A stretch of DNA of 64,000 nucleotides from assembly GCA_027493775.1 (NCBI GenBank), contig JAOSKE010000001.1:1134917-1198916 (forward strand), given 5' to 3'. A program made the position numbers and the translations under genes. Under the pieces are notes generated by a model. The model searched no databases, was not told where the DNA came from, and was given only the letters and a program-made list of their open reading frames with translations. This DNA is from Kiritimatiellia bacterium. GTDB lineage: Bacteria > Verrucomicrobiota > Kiritimatiellia > CAIVKH01. Position 1 is the first letter of the stretch. Every line of letters begins with the position of its first letter. Below are positions 50,795-61,158 of this stretch, one piece after another.

Positions 50795-50841
50795 TTCCAA
50801 CCCTTGGAAGTCGTTTCGGATGGAACTTCCAACCCTTGGAA
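50795..50841. repeat. two copies of the palindrome TTCCAACCCTTGGAA
   Basis: Identical 15-base copies at 50795-50809 and 50827-50841, 32 bases apart. The same word and the same 32-base spacing occur between queF and tsf at 7586-7632, 43 kb away. Both loci lie in intergenic DNA just past a gene end. Confidence 0.9.
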
Positions 50842-50998
50842 ATTTGGCTCTGCGGATTGGCGCGAATCCTGACTCGAAACCATTTCGTGTGCCCGTGTGG
50901 TTTGAAACAATGGCCCCTGACTGCACAACCTTCAGCGTTCCCGACGCGTTCATCGGTCTCCTACGGTTTTTACCATCGTTGGGTTAACGACATGGAAG

Positions 50999-51016
50999 CG
51001 GGACGTCGCCGTCCCG
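50999..51016. terminator. hairpin between convergent permease and surface-protein genes
   Basis: CGGGACG, loop TCGC, CGTCCCG: a perfect 7-base GC-rich stem in the gap between two convergent genes. No T run follows on either strand, so it may act as a transcript-end structure or be another interspersed palindrome. Confidence 0.45.
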
Positions 51017-51049
51017 ATCTTCTCTGCGGGATTGCGTCGGCTTTACAAC

Positions 51050-51829
51050 CTACGGGATTGTGATGCGGAGGAATTGAGCGGTGTTCGTTTTCGGAAGAGC
51101 GAGTATCTGCTGTTCTGCTGTCGCGATAAATTGATCGAGATGCTGCCAGGGAGACGAAATCAGATTCGTCGTGGATTCAATTCCGTACACCACGCTTGCG
51201 CGCAGGCCCGTCCAACGAACAGAAACTTCGTCCTCTGCAAGAACGAACTCGGCGCCAGCGGGAAGATGATCGAGGAATATCTCATCCATCAAATACTTCT
51301 GTTCCGTCTGCCCCGAACGAGCAATGCGCACGGCGACGCTTTTTACATCCGTCAGCGAATCTTGGAATTCGTCAAGCGTACCGCTCAGATTTGTCCACCC
51401 ACCAAGTTGTGCATCGGCGAGCGATGCAACGAGGGTGTACCATGTGCCGGTTTGCACAACAGAAGAGAGAAAGGAACGCCGATAGACAGAGGTTCCTCCA
51501 GAAAGAAGGAACTGAACATCGGATGGAAGCGCATCAACGGCTTGAAAGCGAATTCCAATCGCCTCGATCCCGGCGGCAACAAAGTTGCCAGTGAACGAAC
51601 CGGAAGTGGCCGCTGGCGAGCTGCTCAATTTTGCCTCATCGGGAAGCGGAAAGCCCGTATCAGAAAATGTAACACCTCCAACTCCCGCGCTAAAGCCCCA
51701 AGCGCCAGCCAGATTGACGGTTCCAACCCAACCATTCGCGCCGGCGTTGAACGTCTCCGTCGTGACCGAAGCGGCCAGACTCGCGGTTGCGACGCCCACC
51801 AACACAAGCGTTGAAATCAAGCGCCGCAC
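51050..51829 (-). CDS. secreted 'ETF-GW' beta-sandwich surface protein without PEP-CTERM tail (cassette B, gene 3)
   Basis: 259 residues. Signal peptide (LISTLVLVGVATASLAA), then TETFNAGANGW, GSFTGNFVAAGIEAIGIRF, VDALPSDVQFLLSGG and GTWYTLVASL. These match the PEP-CTERM protein upstream and the cassette A protein at 32233-33066. The C-terminal module (VRWTGLRASVVYGIESTTNL, then SPWQHL, ending FLRITIP) is the beta module found on other secreted proteins in the window. No catalytic motif is seen. It starts 12 bases after the PEP-CTERM gene, so the pair is co-transcribed. Confidence 0.75.
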   Translation of the reverse strand: MRRLISTLVLVGVATASLAASVTTETFNAGANGWVGTVNLAGAWGFSAGVGGVTFSDTGFPLPDEAKLSSSPAATSGSFTGNFVAAGIEAIGIRFQAVDALPSDVQFLLSGGTSVYRRSFLSSVVQTGTWYTLVASLADAQLGGWTNLSGTLDEFQDSLTDVKSVAVRIARSGQTEQKYLMDEIFLDHLPAGAEFVLAEDEVSVRWTGLRASVVYGIESTTNLISSPWQHLDQFIATAEQQILALPKTNTAQFLRITIP

Positions 51830-51841
51830 AGCACGCCCTCG

Positions 51842-52602
51842 TTATGCCCTTGCGCGAATCACGTGACGACGTCCAAGGGCACTGAGCAAAATGAAGCCGA
51901 GATAGAGCAAGCCCTCGCCCGGCTCGGGAACTGCATCTCCTCCGCCGCCACCGCCACCCTCGTGATCGGGGGGAAGTTGGTTATCGTATGAGCTGATATT
52001 TGAAAGATAGTAAAGTTGCGCAGCAGAACCGCTTCGGGTGAGTTCGATTTCCAGCGCGCTCACACTGGAGAGCGCAGAATTGAACGCGGCTTGGCCGATC
52101 CCGTTCCACCCATAGCTCCACGCGAGGTTGACGTTGAACGTGCGCCACGAATCTACAGAAAGGCCGGCAAGACTGAACTGATAGGTGAACACATCACTGC
52201 CGGAGATCAGGCGAATGAACAGATCAGACGGCAGGATATCTTCGGCATACAGGTCGAAACTAAGTTGAGTCAGGCCGTTCCCAATAGCGGTGTAGTCGCC
52301 GACAAAATTTCCGCCGCTATCAATCCGAAACGCGTCGGTCTGTGGAATCGGGAAACCCTGTGCAGCAAAGGAACCCTGCATTGCGGAATAAGCGGGCGAG
52401 CCGACGGAAAGCTCATGGGACACGGCCATCTCACCGGGGTCGCGATCCCCCATCCGTTCGCGCCGGAGCTGAAATCTTCCACATAAACCACTGCCGCATG
52501 AACGATCGCAGCAAATAAGGCCAGCGTGAGAGCAACGCCGAGTGTACGAGAAAGCGAACGTCGAACTCGCAACCCTTCAATACGTTTGGTCTGCGCACGC
52601 AT
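51842..52602 (-). CDS. PEP-CTERM surface protein (cassette B, gene 2; one frame break)
   Basis: About 253 residues after restoring one base in the C run (plus strand) at 52447-52451. The signal peptide core is LGVALTLALFAAIVHAA. YVEDFSSGANGWGD, MQGSFAAQGF, DAFRIDSGGNFVGDY and LYAEDILPSDLF match 33063-33769. A poly-Gly linker leads to VPEPGEGLLYLGFILLS and a basic end, the PEP-CTERM exosortase signal. The start lies two bases after the stop of the five-repeat protein, so the cassette is one operon. Confidence 0.82.
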
Positions 52603-52604
52603 GG

Positions 52605-55600
52605 TTAGAAGTCCAAGGTCGTTCCTGAGCTGCGGCGAATGTAGTAATATGCCTGTCCCGGCGAGAGAGTAAGCGTGGTGTTCCCTTTTCCGTTTGGATT
52701 TGCGGTGTCGTACCACGTTCCGGTCGGACGACGGATAAGACGGCGCCATGAACCATTGGGGTTTAATACAACAACTTGGTCAGCCAGCTCGTCGTCATAA
52801 TTTCCGATAGGCGAAGCCGCTTCGAACGCGGTCGAGGCGGCAAGAATTTTGCCCTCTGAAACACCGATCAGATTGAAGCCGGTTTGAAGCGAGAGTTGCT
52901 GTTCGCCCGTATTGCCGACCGGACCGGAAATCGCGGGCGTTTGTGCGCTACCTGGGTTTTCGATGAAAAATGCCTGACCGGGCGCAAGCGTGTATTGTGG
53001 CGCACCGCTGTCCAGCACCCACTGTTTGCTGCCGTTCAATCTCAGCACAGTCCACGTCGGTGTTTGTCCCGCGTGCATAATGCTCACGAGTGTATTCTGC
53101 GGGAGCACATCTGCCAGTTCGGCGCCGAATTGTCCGCTGAAAGAAAGATCGGAACGCAGTGGCGCAGACAACATGGACATCCCACTCGCTACGGTAGGCT
53201 TAATCACGCCCCAAACACCGTTCATCGTGGGCGACGCACCGGCCGGGACGACCTGCACAAAGTTCGTGCGAGCACCCAGCGAAAGCGCTGTTTGCTCGAA
53301 ACTGTTATGCGCCTCCTGCCCCGCGACAACGCGGCTCCACGACATTCCATCGCGGAATGGTCCGGTTGAAGTATAGACATCGTAATGAATGCCCTGCACC
53401 GCCTGCCAATACGCAGTCGCTGGCCCGCCTTGTTGCGCGTCAATCTCCGTCAGTTGAACGGCCCACTTCGATTGAGACTCAGGCACGCCACGCTGATCTC
53501 TCGGCTCGCCGGGCACAGCGACATAGATACGCATCACAAAGGACACCGTGGCCCCCTCGTCGTCTTCTGCCGTGAATTGAACCAAGTATGTCCCGACATC
53601 ACCAAGGCCGGGCGTCCAGTTGAACGTGCCGACTTGATTCGTTCCAGACGGCGCAAGCGTGAACGAAGCCGCGCCGGGCTTGCCGATGACCGTAATGTCC
53701 GGCGGTATGCAGCCCGGATCATTCGCGCGGACTTGAAATGTTAGAAGTTGTCCCGCATCAACCGTCTTATCTGCGACCGAAACAATCTGCGGCGGGATTC
53801 CCGCAGCACAATTGTTCTCCGTTGCAAAGGCATACGCTTTCACATCCGCCTCGCTCTGGTGGGCCCACGTTTCCGTCACCACATCACCCCCGCTCACGTG
53901 AAATTCCAATCGGACAATGCTGCTCTGCCCGAACAACGCGCGCGGGATCGCCCACTCAATCACATCGTTATTAAAGGAGTAGTCCAGCGCCCCAACATAG
54001 GCCCACCCCCAGTCGGCCTGATGCGCCCCGCTGAACGAAAAGATAGAACTCGAAGCGCCACCCGCGCCGTACTGCACAAGAAGATCGTAGCCCCCGCTCA
54101 TCCATCCCGAGTCAAAGCCGGTCGAGGGATTCATATCCGAATCAATGTACAGCTCATGGAGCCAGTTCGAATTGATCGAGCTGGCGCCCTTCAACTTGAG
54201 ACCGATGTAGAGGTAGGTGTTGTCGTTCGCGACGGAGACGGACGAATACGTCGAGTTTAGGGGAAGACCGTCGGTAATTTCGGCATCTCCATAAAATTCG
54301 TCCTGCACCGTCCATTCACCAAGACTCCCATCCAGCGTAATCGCCGCATAGCGTCCGATATTTTGCGAGAAATTCGCTGTGATTGAACGGGTGTTATCCA
54401 GCGTCAGGCTCAGCGGATTATCCATCTCGTGACCGTTCGGAACATCGCCCGACCAGCCACTGAAGGAATACCCACCATCCGGCACCGCCGTGACCGTAAC
54501 GCTCGCGCCCCGCGCGTAGTAGCCGGAGCCATCCCCCGTAATCGTGCCGTGAGCGCCAGCCGTCCGCGTAAAGTTGACGTTCGTGTTCCACAACCACGTC
54601 AGCGTTGCCGTGTTCGTGTGCGTCATGGAAAAACTGCTCGCTGCACCGGACGCGGGATCATTTCCTGTCATGGTCCAGCCCACGACGACAAGCTGAGTGC
54701 CGTTCGCGGGCGCGGGAGCCGACACACTGGCGTTGATCTGTGTGCCGTACTCGTTGGTGTGCAAACCGACAGCAGGCTGCGCGGAGCCGTAGAGCGAAAT
54801 GACCTCGAACGACTGCGGGGGAGGTGTTCCAAGTTTATACACGCGGGCGTCCGCTTCCGACTGATGCGCCCACGTCTCCTGAGTGACATCGCCCTCCGCG
54901 ACGTGCACCTCAACTTTGAACTGATTGCCGGGAAGATTGAGAAGGGCCAATGGAATACTCAGCTCAGCCGTTGCGCCATCGAACGCATAATCGAGCAACC
55001 CATCAAACTCCCAGCTCCAATCGCTTTGTTGCGCTCCATTGAAATGGAAAACGGAATACGTGCTGCCACCTGCGCCGTAGCGAATCAATCGGTCATAACC
55101 GTTCGCCATCCACCCCGCGTCAAAACCGGTTGTCGAATTGAGATCGCTGTCCAGATAAACATCCACAATCCAGTTGGAATGGATGGAACTGGGCGCCTTG
55201 TATTGCAGCCCGATGTAGAGGTTGTCCAAGCCGTTCGCGACATAGATCGCGGAGAACGTCGAGCTCAGCGGCATCCCATCAAGAATTTCAGCGTCAGTAT
55301 AAAACGGGGCAACGCCCGCCCAGTCGGTCAGCAGACCATCCACCGTCAGGCTGTTAAGATAAACCCCCTCGTGCGGTGCAAAGTTGGCTGTGATGTTGCG
55401 CCGCTGATCCATCGTCAAACTCAACGGATTGTCATTGGTCTGTCCTGCGGGCACGCTGCCCGACCAGCCGACGAAGATATAACCGGCGTCAGGCACTGCG
55501 GCAACACTCACCACCGCGCCCTGCGCGTAATAATCATTGCCATCCCCCGCAGTAGAGCCGGAGCCATTCACCGACACGGCCAATTGTACGTTTGTCTCCC

Positions 55601-58464
55601 ACAGCCAAGTCAGCGTCGTGTTGTTGGTAGCCGTCATCGAGAACTCGTCGTCCACACCCGACGCTGGCGCATGATCGGTCATCGTCCAACCCACGCTCAC
55701 AAATTGCGTCCCGTTTGCTGGCGCGGGCGCGATTACGGAATTGGTCAGCGCCGTGCCGATCTCATAGACATGCTTGCCGACCGCAGGAATCGCCGTCCCG
55801 TGTGCGCTTGCAACTGTAACGGTGTACTGCGGCGACGGCGCAAAATCATAAATGCGCGAAAGCGATTCCGTGTGGTGCGCCCACGTCTGCACACTGACCG
55901 ACCCGCCTTCCGTCAAAAACGTCAGCTTCGCTCGCGTGCTGCCGCCCAACGCGCTGCGGGGAATCGCCCATTCGATCATATCGTCGTCGTATGCGTAGTT
56001 GATGATGGTGAGGAAGTTCCAGGACCAATCGCCCTGCAACGCGCCGGTAAATTCGTACACGCTGTAGGTCGTACCATTCGCGCCGTACGCAACCATCCGG
56101 TCGTAACCATTTGCCATCCAGCCGGAATTAAATCCGGTGGTCGGATTTAAGTCCGTATCGAGGAATAGCTCGTGGGTCCAGCTGGAGTTGATGCTACTCG
56201 GCGCCTTAAGCTTCATTCCAACGTAGAGGTATTGGTGATCGTTCGCGACGTAGATGGCAGAGTAGGTCGAGCCTAGTGGATCGCCATCTAGAATGTCGGG
56301 GTCATCGTAAAACAACTCAGATACATCCCATTCAACCAGCGAACCGTCGAGTGACTTGCTCCCAAAGCGACCGGTGAACGGACCGAAGTTTGCCGTAATC
56401 GCCCGCGCTTGATCCATCGTCACGGTCAACGGGTTGTCATTGGTCTTGGCGGGCGGAACAGCGCCACTCCACCCCTTGAAAAGGTAGCCCGCATCGGGCG
56501 TAGCGGTCAGCGTCACGTCGGAACCATGCAAATAAAATCCGGAGGGGTCGCCGCTGACCGTTCCCGTCCCGTTCGTAACCACACTCAACTGAACGCTCGT
56601 ATCCCACAGCCAGGTCAGCGTCGCGTTGTTGGTAACGGTCATTGAAAACTCATCGTCCACGCCGGACAACGGATCGTGTCCGGTCATCGTCCACCCGACA
56701 TTCACGAATTGCGTGCCATTCACCGGTGCGGGCGCGATTACGGAGTTGGTCAGCGCCGTGCCGATTTCATAGACATGCTTGCCGACCGCAGGAACCGCCG
56801 TCCCGCGTGCGCTTGCAACTGTGACGGTGTATTGCGGCGACGGCGCAAAATCATAAATACGCGAACGCGATTCCGTGTGGTGCGCCCACGTCTGCACACT
56901 GACCGACCCGCCTTCCGTCAAAAACGTCAGCTTCGCTCGCGTACTGCCGCCCAACGCGCTGCGCGGGATCGCCCATTCGATCATATCGTCGTCGTATGCG
57001 TAGTTGATGACGGTGAGGAAGTTCCAGGACCAATCGCCCTGCGACGCGCCGGTAAATTCGTACACGCTATAGGTCGTACCATTCGCGCCGTACGCAACAA
57101 TCCGGTCGTATCCATTGGCCATCCAACCGCTGTTGTATCCGGTGGTCGGATTTAAGTCCGTATCGAGGAATAGCTCGTGGGTCCAGCTGGAGTTGATGCT
57201 ACTCGGCGCCTTAAGCTTCATTCCAACGTAGAGGTATTGGTGATCGTTCGCGACGTAGATGGCAGAGTAGGTCGAGCCTAGTGGATCGCCATCTAGAATA
57301 TCCGGATCATCGTAGAACATCTCGGATACCGCCCACTCCGAGAGAGAACCATCAAGTGTCTTCGTTCCAAAATGGCCTTTGAACAACCCAAAGTTGGCTG
57401 TGACGGTCTGCGCCTTGTCCGCCGTCAGGATAAGCGGATTGTCGTTCGTCTGTGCGGGCGGAACGCCGCCGCTCCACCCCTTAAAAATGTGCCCCGCTTC
57501 CGGCATCGCGGCCAGCATGATGGTGGAACCCTGCGCGTAATAACCGGGCGCACTGCCCGCAATCGTGCCGGGGCCATTTGTTGCAAATCCCACCTGCACA
57601 TTGGTCGCCCACAGCCACGTCAGCACGGCGTTGTTGGATACCGTCATTGAAAAGGCATCGCCCACGCCAGAAGACGGCTCATGCCCGGTCATTGTCCAAC
57701 CTACACCTACAAACTGAGTGCCGTTCGCCGGAGCTGGCGCGACCACAGATGCCTGGATCTGAACACCGTAATCATTGGTATAGGTTCCCACCGCCGGCGT
57801 CGGGGTGCCGTGCGCGGAGATAACCTTCAGCGTTCCCTTTGGCGCCGTTGCAAATTTATAGTTCTTCGCTCCACTTTCAGAAGCGCTCGCCCACGTCTCT
57901 ACCGTAACATCACCACCGGAGGTCTGGAACAAAATCCGCGCCTCCGACGAACCGTTTAGCACGTTGCGCGGAATGGCCCACTCAATGATCTTTTCATCGA
58001 AGCCGTATTGAATCGTGCCGAGAAAATTCCATGACCACGCGCCCTGATTTCCACCGCCGGTGAATTCATAGATGCTGTACACCCCCCCGCCCCCGCCGTA
58101 CTGCACGAGGTAATCATAGCCGCCACTCATCCAGCCGGAGTTGAATCCCGTCGCCGGGTTCAGGTCGCCGTCAATATAAACCGCGTGTGTCCAGTTAGAG
58201 AGGATACTCGAGGGGGCCTGTAGTTGCAGACCGATGTACAAATAGGCGGCATCGTTCGCGAGAGAGATGCTTGAGTATGTTGAGTTGAGCGGTGAGCCTT
58301 GCCCGATTTCCAGCGTGTCGTAGAAAACATCGCCCGGACTCCACTCATTCATCGCACTCATCCAGGGTAATCGCAGCGAAACGGCCCTGAAATGTTGCAG
58401 TCCATCCTTGTGTCGCAATTAAGCAAAGTGTCGCGCTTAAAAATAACCTAACCGCATGGCTCAC
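52605..58464 (-). CDS. giant secreted protein with five CBM9-like plus InlB-like repeat pairs (cassette B, gene 1; one frame break)
   Basis: About 1,952 residues, with a one-base shift near 58355-58363. I place the start at the GTG at 58464: GGAGGGG lies just upstream and a signal peptide follows (RLFLSATLCLIATQGWTA). Five tandem units of about 320-335 residues each hold a CBM9/DOMON-like beta domain (LDGSLSEWAVSEMFYDD, YLYVGMKLKAPSSINS, DTDLNPTTGYNSGWM) followed by a Listeria InlB-type bacterial repeat (FKGWSGGVPPAQTNDNPL, TANF). Then come an Ig-like domain and the C-terminal module shared with 33774-35267 (TGFNLIGVSEGK, LSPGQAYYYIRR). It probably binds polysaccharide at the cell surface, by inference from the domain types. 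Confidence 0.85.
55780..57300 (-). repeat. near-identical DNA repeats inside the five-repeat surface gene
   Basis: Units 2 and 3 of the protein are almost identical at DNA level. For example, a stretch of more than 120 bases at about 56171-56293 recurs without change at about 57176-57298, a period of 1,005 bases (335 codons). The other units are clearly more diverged, so this pair arose by recent duplication or gene conversion. Confidence 0.85.
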
Positions 58465-58502
58465 AACTCGCCCCTCCATGTAATGACTCTTTTATTTGAT
58501 AT

Positions 58503-58531
58503 ATCATATAAATACAACCTTTTTTTGTTAA
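58503..58531 (-). promoter_or_regulatory. candidate sigma-70 promoter of cassette B
   Basis: On the minus strand, TTAACA (58526-58531), 17 bases and TATGAT (58503-58508), in a very AT-rich stretch. The predicted start of transcription near 58496 gives a leader of about 32 bases to the GTG at 58464. Confidence 0.55.
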
Positions 58532-58597
58532 ATTTTTAAGCTCCTTGTGGTCGGGGAAGCTGACGAAATAAGTGAGTGCAGCGGGGCTGCTCCGTCC

Positions 58598-59397
58598 TCA
58601 GTCTGCCGTTTCGTTCGAGCGCACATCCTTCAATTCCATAATGGAGGGATGCGCCCCGCAAACAGGACAGTCCGGATTACGCTTGAGCGTCAGCTTCCGA
58701 AACGACAGCGCACGCGCGTCGTAGATCAGGAGGTGGTTGGTAAGCAATTCGCCAAGGCCCAGCAGAAATTTTATCGTCTCGGTCGCCTGAATCATTCCGA
58801 TCACGCCGGGGAGTACGCCGAGAACACCCGACTCTACGCAGGTCGGAATTGCGCCATCCGGCGGCGGCTCCGGGAACGCGCAGCGGTAGCACGCGGAAAT
58901 GCCGGGCCGCACGGTGATGGTCTGTCCCTCAAACCGCATGATACTGCCGTGTGAATACGGTTTATTTTCAAGAACACAGGCGTCATTGATCAAAAATTTT
59001 GCTGCAAAATTATCCGTGCCATCAATCACAAAATCGTAATCGGCAATCATGCCCGCGATATTTTTTGCAGTGACCCACTCCGAATGGGTTTTCACCTTCA
59101 CGTCTGGATTTAGCGCGCGAATTTTTTCTGCGGCAGAAATCACCTTCGGCTTTCCGACATCCGACGTGAAGTGAATCACCTGGCGGTGGAGATTCGTTAT
59201 ATCCACCACGTCCGCATCAGCCAGTCCGATTGTCCCGACGCCAGCGGCGGCGAGATAGATCGCAGCCGGTGCGCCGAGTGCGCCTACTCCGATAATCAGC
59301 ACCCGTGACGCGAGTAATTTTTCCTGCCCCCTCCCCCTATCTCTTCGAGGAGAATATGGCGCGAATAGCGTTCCAATTGGTCCGATCGCAGCGTCAT
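58598..59397 (-). CDS. MoeB/ThiF-type sulfur-carrier adenylyltransferase (one frame break)
   Basis: About 266 residues after restoring one base in the C runs (plus strand) at 59327-59337. The corrected N-terminus reads MTLRSDQLERYSRHILLEE, the usual family start. Then the nucleotide motif IIGVGALGAPAAIYL, DADVVDITNLHRQ, DYDFVIDGTDNF and two zinc CxxC pairs (CYRC and CPVC). It activates the C-terminus of MoaD or ThiS for molybdopterin or thiamine synthesis. No moaD or thiS is adjacent, so the partner is unclear. The alternative longer frame starting at 59431 has a nonsense N-terminus and results from the break. Confidence 0.85.
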
Positions 59398-59674
59398 TTG
59401 CCGCCACTCCACAAGGGGGTTTTTGAATCAAATGAATTCACATCCAACACGCCCCAATTTCAGAAAAACGCGACCTCTTGTCCAGCCAAGGAAGCAGAGG
59501 AAAAACACGTCCGCAAAAACACCCGGTCGCAAAAAGCACAGCCGTGTACGGAAATCTTCGACTCAACAGCCAGCGGCACGGTGGGTCGCTCGCTGAAGCT
59601 CCGCGATACTTCGCGTCCATTCGCAGAAATGTACGAGGCTATTAACTTCGCCATCCGCGGAATTCGTGACGGAA

Positions 59675-60271
59675 TCAGGGGGCGGTGAGGGTGTATTCTC
59701 CGCCGATGAGATCGTTCGCGCCTTCCTCGGTCCATACCGCAATGCGGATGGTTTTTCCATTTTCGGGGAAAACGGATTTGCCGTCGGCGTTATGCTTCGC
59801 CGTGCGCGGAATTTTAATCTCTACGGACGTCGTTTCCGTCGCATAAGGCGAGGCGGCGTAGATCGCGCCGACCAGCGCGTTGCCGGTGTTGAAATGATCG
59901 GTCGCCTGCTCAAACGGGAAATCATTCTGCCAGCTCGCCTCCGATCCGATCACGCCCAGACCAAACGGATTGAAGCCGGTGGAGGGATTGTTGTCCTCAT
60001 CAATGGACAAATAAACGCCCGCGCCCTTTTGCGGGTTCGCCGACTCTGCAAGGGTGTAGCGAATGTAAACGAAGTGTTCATCGTTCGCGGCCTGCAATGA
60101 AATGAAGTCAATCGCACCGGGATTATCCGCTGGATCCGTAGCGATGGTCGGGACACTCGCCCAATCGTCAAACTTGCCATCAATAACGATATTCGCATTT
60201 TCGGCCGACGCGCTCATTGCGATCGACACCAACACACCGAGACACACTGCCAAATTTAGCTTCGCCTTCAT
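59675..60271 (-). CDS. secreted CBM9/DOMON-like single-domain protein
   Basis: 198 residues. Signal peptide (ending MSASA), then a single domain of the type seen in the five-repeat protein: IVIDGKFDDWASVP, FVYIRYTLAES, GVYLSIDEDNNPSTGF, FPENGKTIRIAVW. It shares PFGLGVIGSEASW with the next gene upstream (FGLGVIGSEVGW), so the two are paralogues in tandem. A carbohydrate-binding role is inferred from the fold type only. The 277-base gap downstream to moeB shows no gene I can support. Confidence 0.75.
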   Translation of the reverse strand: MKAKLNLAVCLGVLVSIAMSASAENANIVIDGKFDDWASVPTIATDPADNPGAIDFISLQAANDEHFVYIRYTLAESANPQKGAGVYLSIDEDNNPSTGFNPFGLGVIGSEASWQNDFPFEQATDHFNTGNALVGAIYAASPYATETTSVEIKIPRTAKHNADGKSVFPENGKTIRIAVWTEEGANDLIGGEYTLTAP

Positions 60272-60288
60272 TCAGTCGCTCCTTCGTT

Positions 60289-61113
60289 CTACTTCTGCCA
60301 GCTCATCACGCGATAGACCTTCGCGGTCGAGTAGCCTGCGGGATCATAAAGATAAACGCCTTCGCCATTTCCCTCGACAGTAAAGCCGCTGGAGACCCAG
60401 TTTGTTTCCTCCGGGAACGCGGCATTATATTCCAGGCTGTACAACACGCCCTCCTGCGAGTTCGTGACCTGCATCGCCACGACGCTGGTCAGCGTGATCT
60501 TGCCGAACTCCGCCTCTTCAACGTGTTTTGCAAGAGTGTACGAGACAACATCCATGTGTTCATTTGTGCCGGTTGGGTCGGTATAGACCATCAGGTCAAA
60601 AGACTTTCCGCTAAACACCGGTTCACTATCCGTATAGGTCGCAGAGAGCGGAATGGCGTACTCCTGCTCAAACGTCATTGTGTTGAACGGCGCGATGGCT
60701 GCAGCACCATCGAGAATGCTGCCGTCGTTAAAAACTCCGTTATTTTGCTTAAAGGGGTAGTCGTTCACCCAGCCCACTTCGGAGCCAATGACACCGAGCC
60801 CAAAGACATCAAATCCAGTTTCTTTGTTTTGATCGGTATCAAACCCCAAATATACGCTCGGCCCCGCGTTGGGATTCACCTCCGCGTAATACGCGATATA
60901 GAGATACAGGTTGGTCTCGTCGTTTGCGATCTTGAGCATGGCTAGGTCAGGTCCAACATCATTGTCCCCCGCCTCGTCTGTGGCCGCAACCGGCACATCC
61001 GCCCAGTCTGAGAAATCTCCATCCACCACGATGTTTTTATACACCGCCTGACTCGCGTTCACCGCGAAGACCCAGACCGCTCCGATTACCAACACTTGTT
61101 TCAGGTTCATCAT
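60289..61113 (-). CDS. secreted CBM9/DOMON-like protein with C-terminal beta module
   Basis: 274 residues. Signal peptide (VIGAVWVFAVNASQA), CBM9/DOMON-like domain (IVVDGDFSDWADVPVAA, LYLYIAYYAEVNPNAG, VYLGFDTDQNKETGF, FGLGVIGSEVGW), then a C-terminal extension of about 60 residues (GVLYSLEYNAAFPEETNW, ending VYRVMSW) of the same kind that ends several other secreted proteins in the window. It starts 45 bases after the symporter gene and ends 17 before its paralogue, so the three are likely one transcript. Confidence 0.75.
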   Translation of the reverse strand: MMNLKQVLVIGAVWVFAVNASQAVYKNIVVDGDFSDWADVPVAATDEAGDNDVGPDLAMLKIANDETNLYLYIAYYAEVNPNAGPSVYLGFDTDQNKETGFDVFGLGVIGSEVGWVNDYPFKQNNGVFNDGSILDGAAAIAPFNTMTFEQEYAIPLSATYTDSEPVFSGKSFDLMVYTDPTGTNEHMDVVSYTLAKHVEEAEFGKITLTSVVAMQVTNSQEGVLYSLEYNAAFPEETNWVSSGFTVEGNGEGVYLYDPAGYSTAKVYRVMSWQK

Positions 61114-61158
61114 CCACCTCCGGCTTTCGATAATAAATATGCTGCCTCAAAATAATTG

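Larger units (their letters stand above)
50720..51049. other. 330-base gap between convergent genes, holding palindromes and a hairpin
   Basis: No coding frame is supported. It contains two TTCCAACCCTTGGAA palindromes and one 7-base hairpin, annotated separately. Nothing else was recognised. Confidence 0.6.

Noticed and set aside
54429..56150. Long plus-strand open frame (about 573 codons) across the repeat gene
   Set aside because: It is antisense to the CBM9-like/InlB-like repeats. Its Arg/His-rich translation simply reflects the repeated DNA on the other strand.
52605..58464. Tandem repeats considered as a CRISPR array
   Set aside because: The period is about 1 kb, lies in one coding frame and encodes folded domains; no short repeat-spacer pattern exists here or elsewhere in the window.
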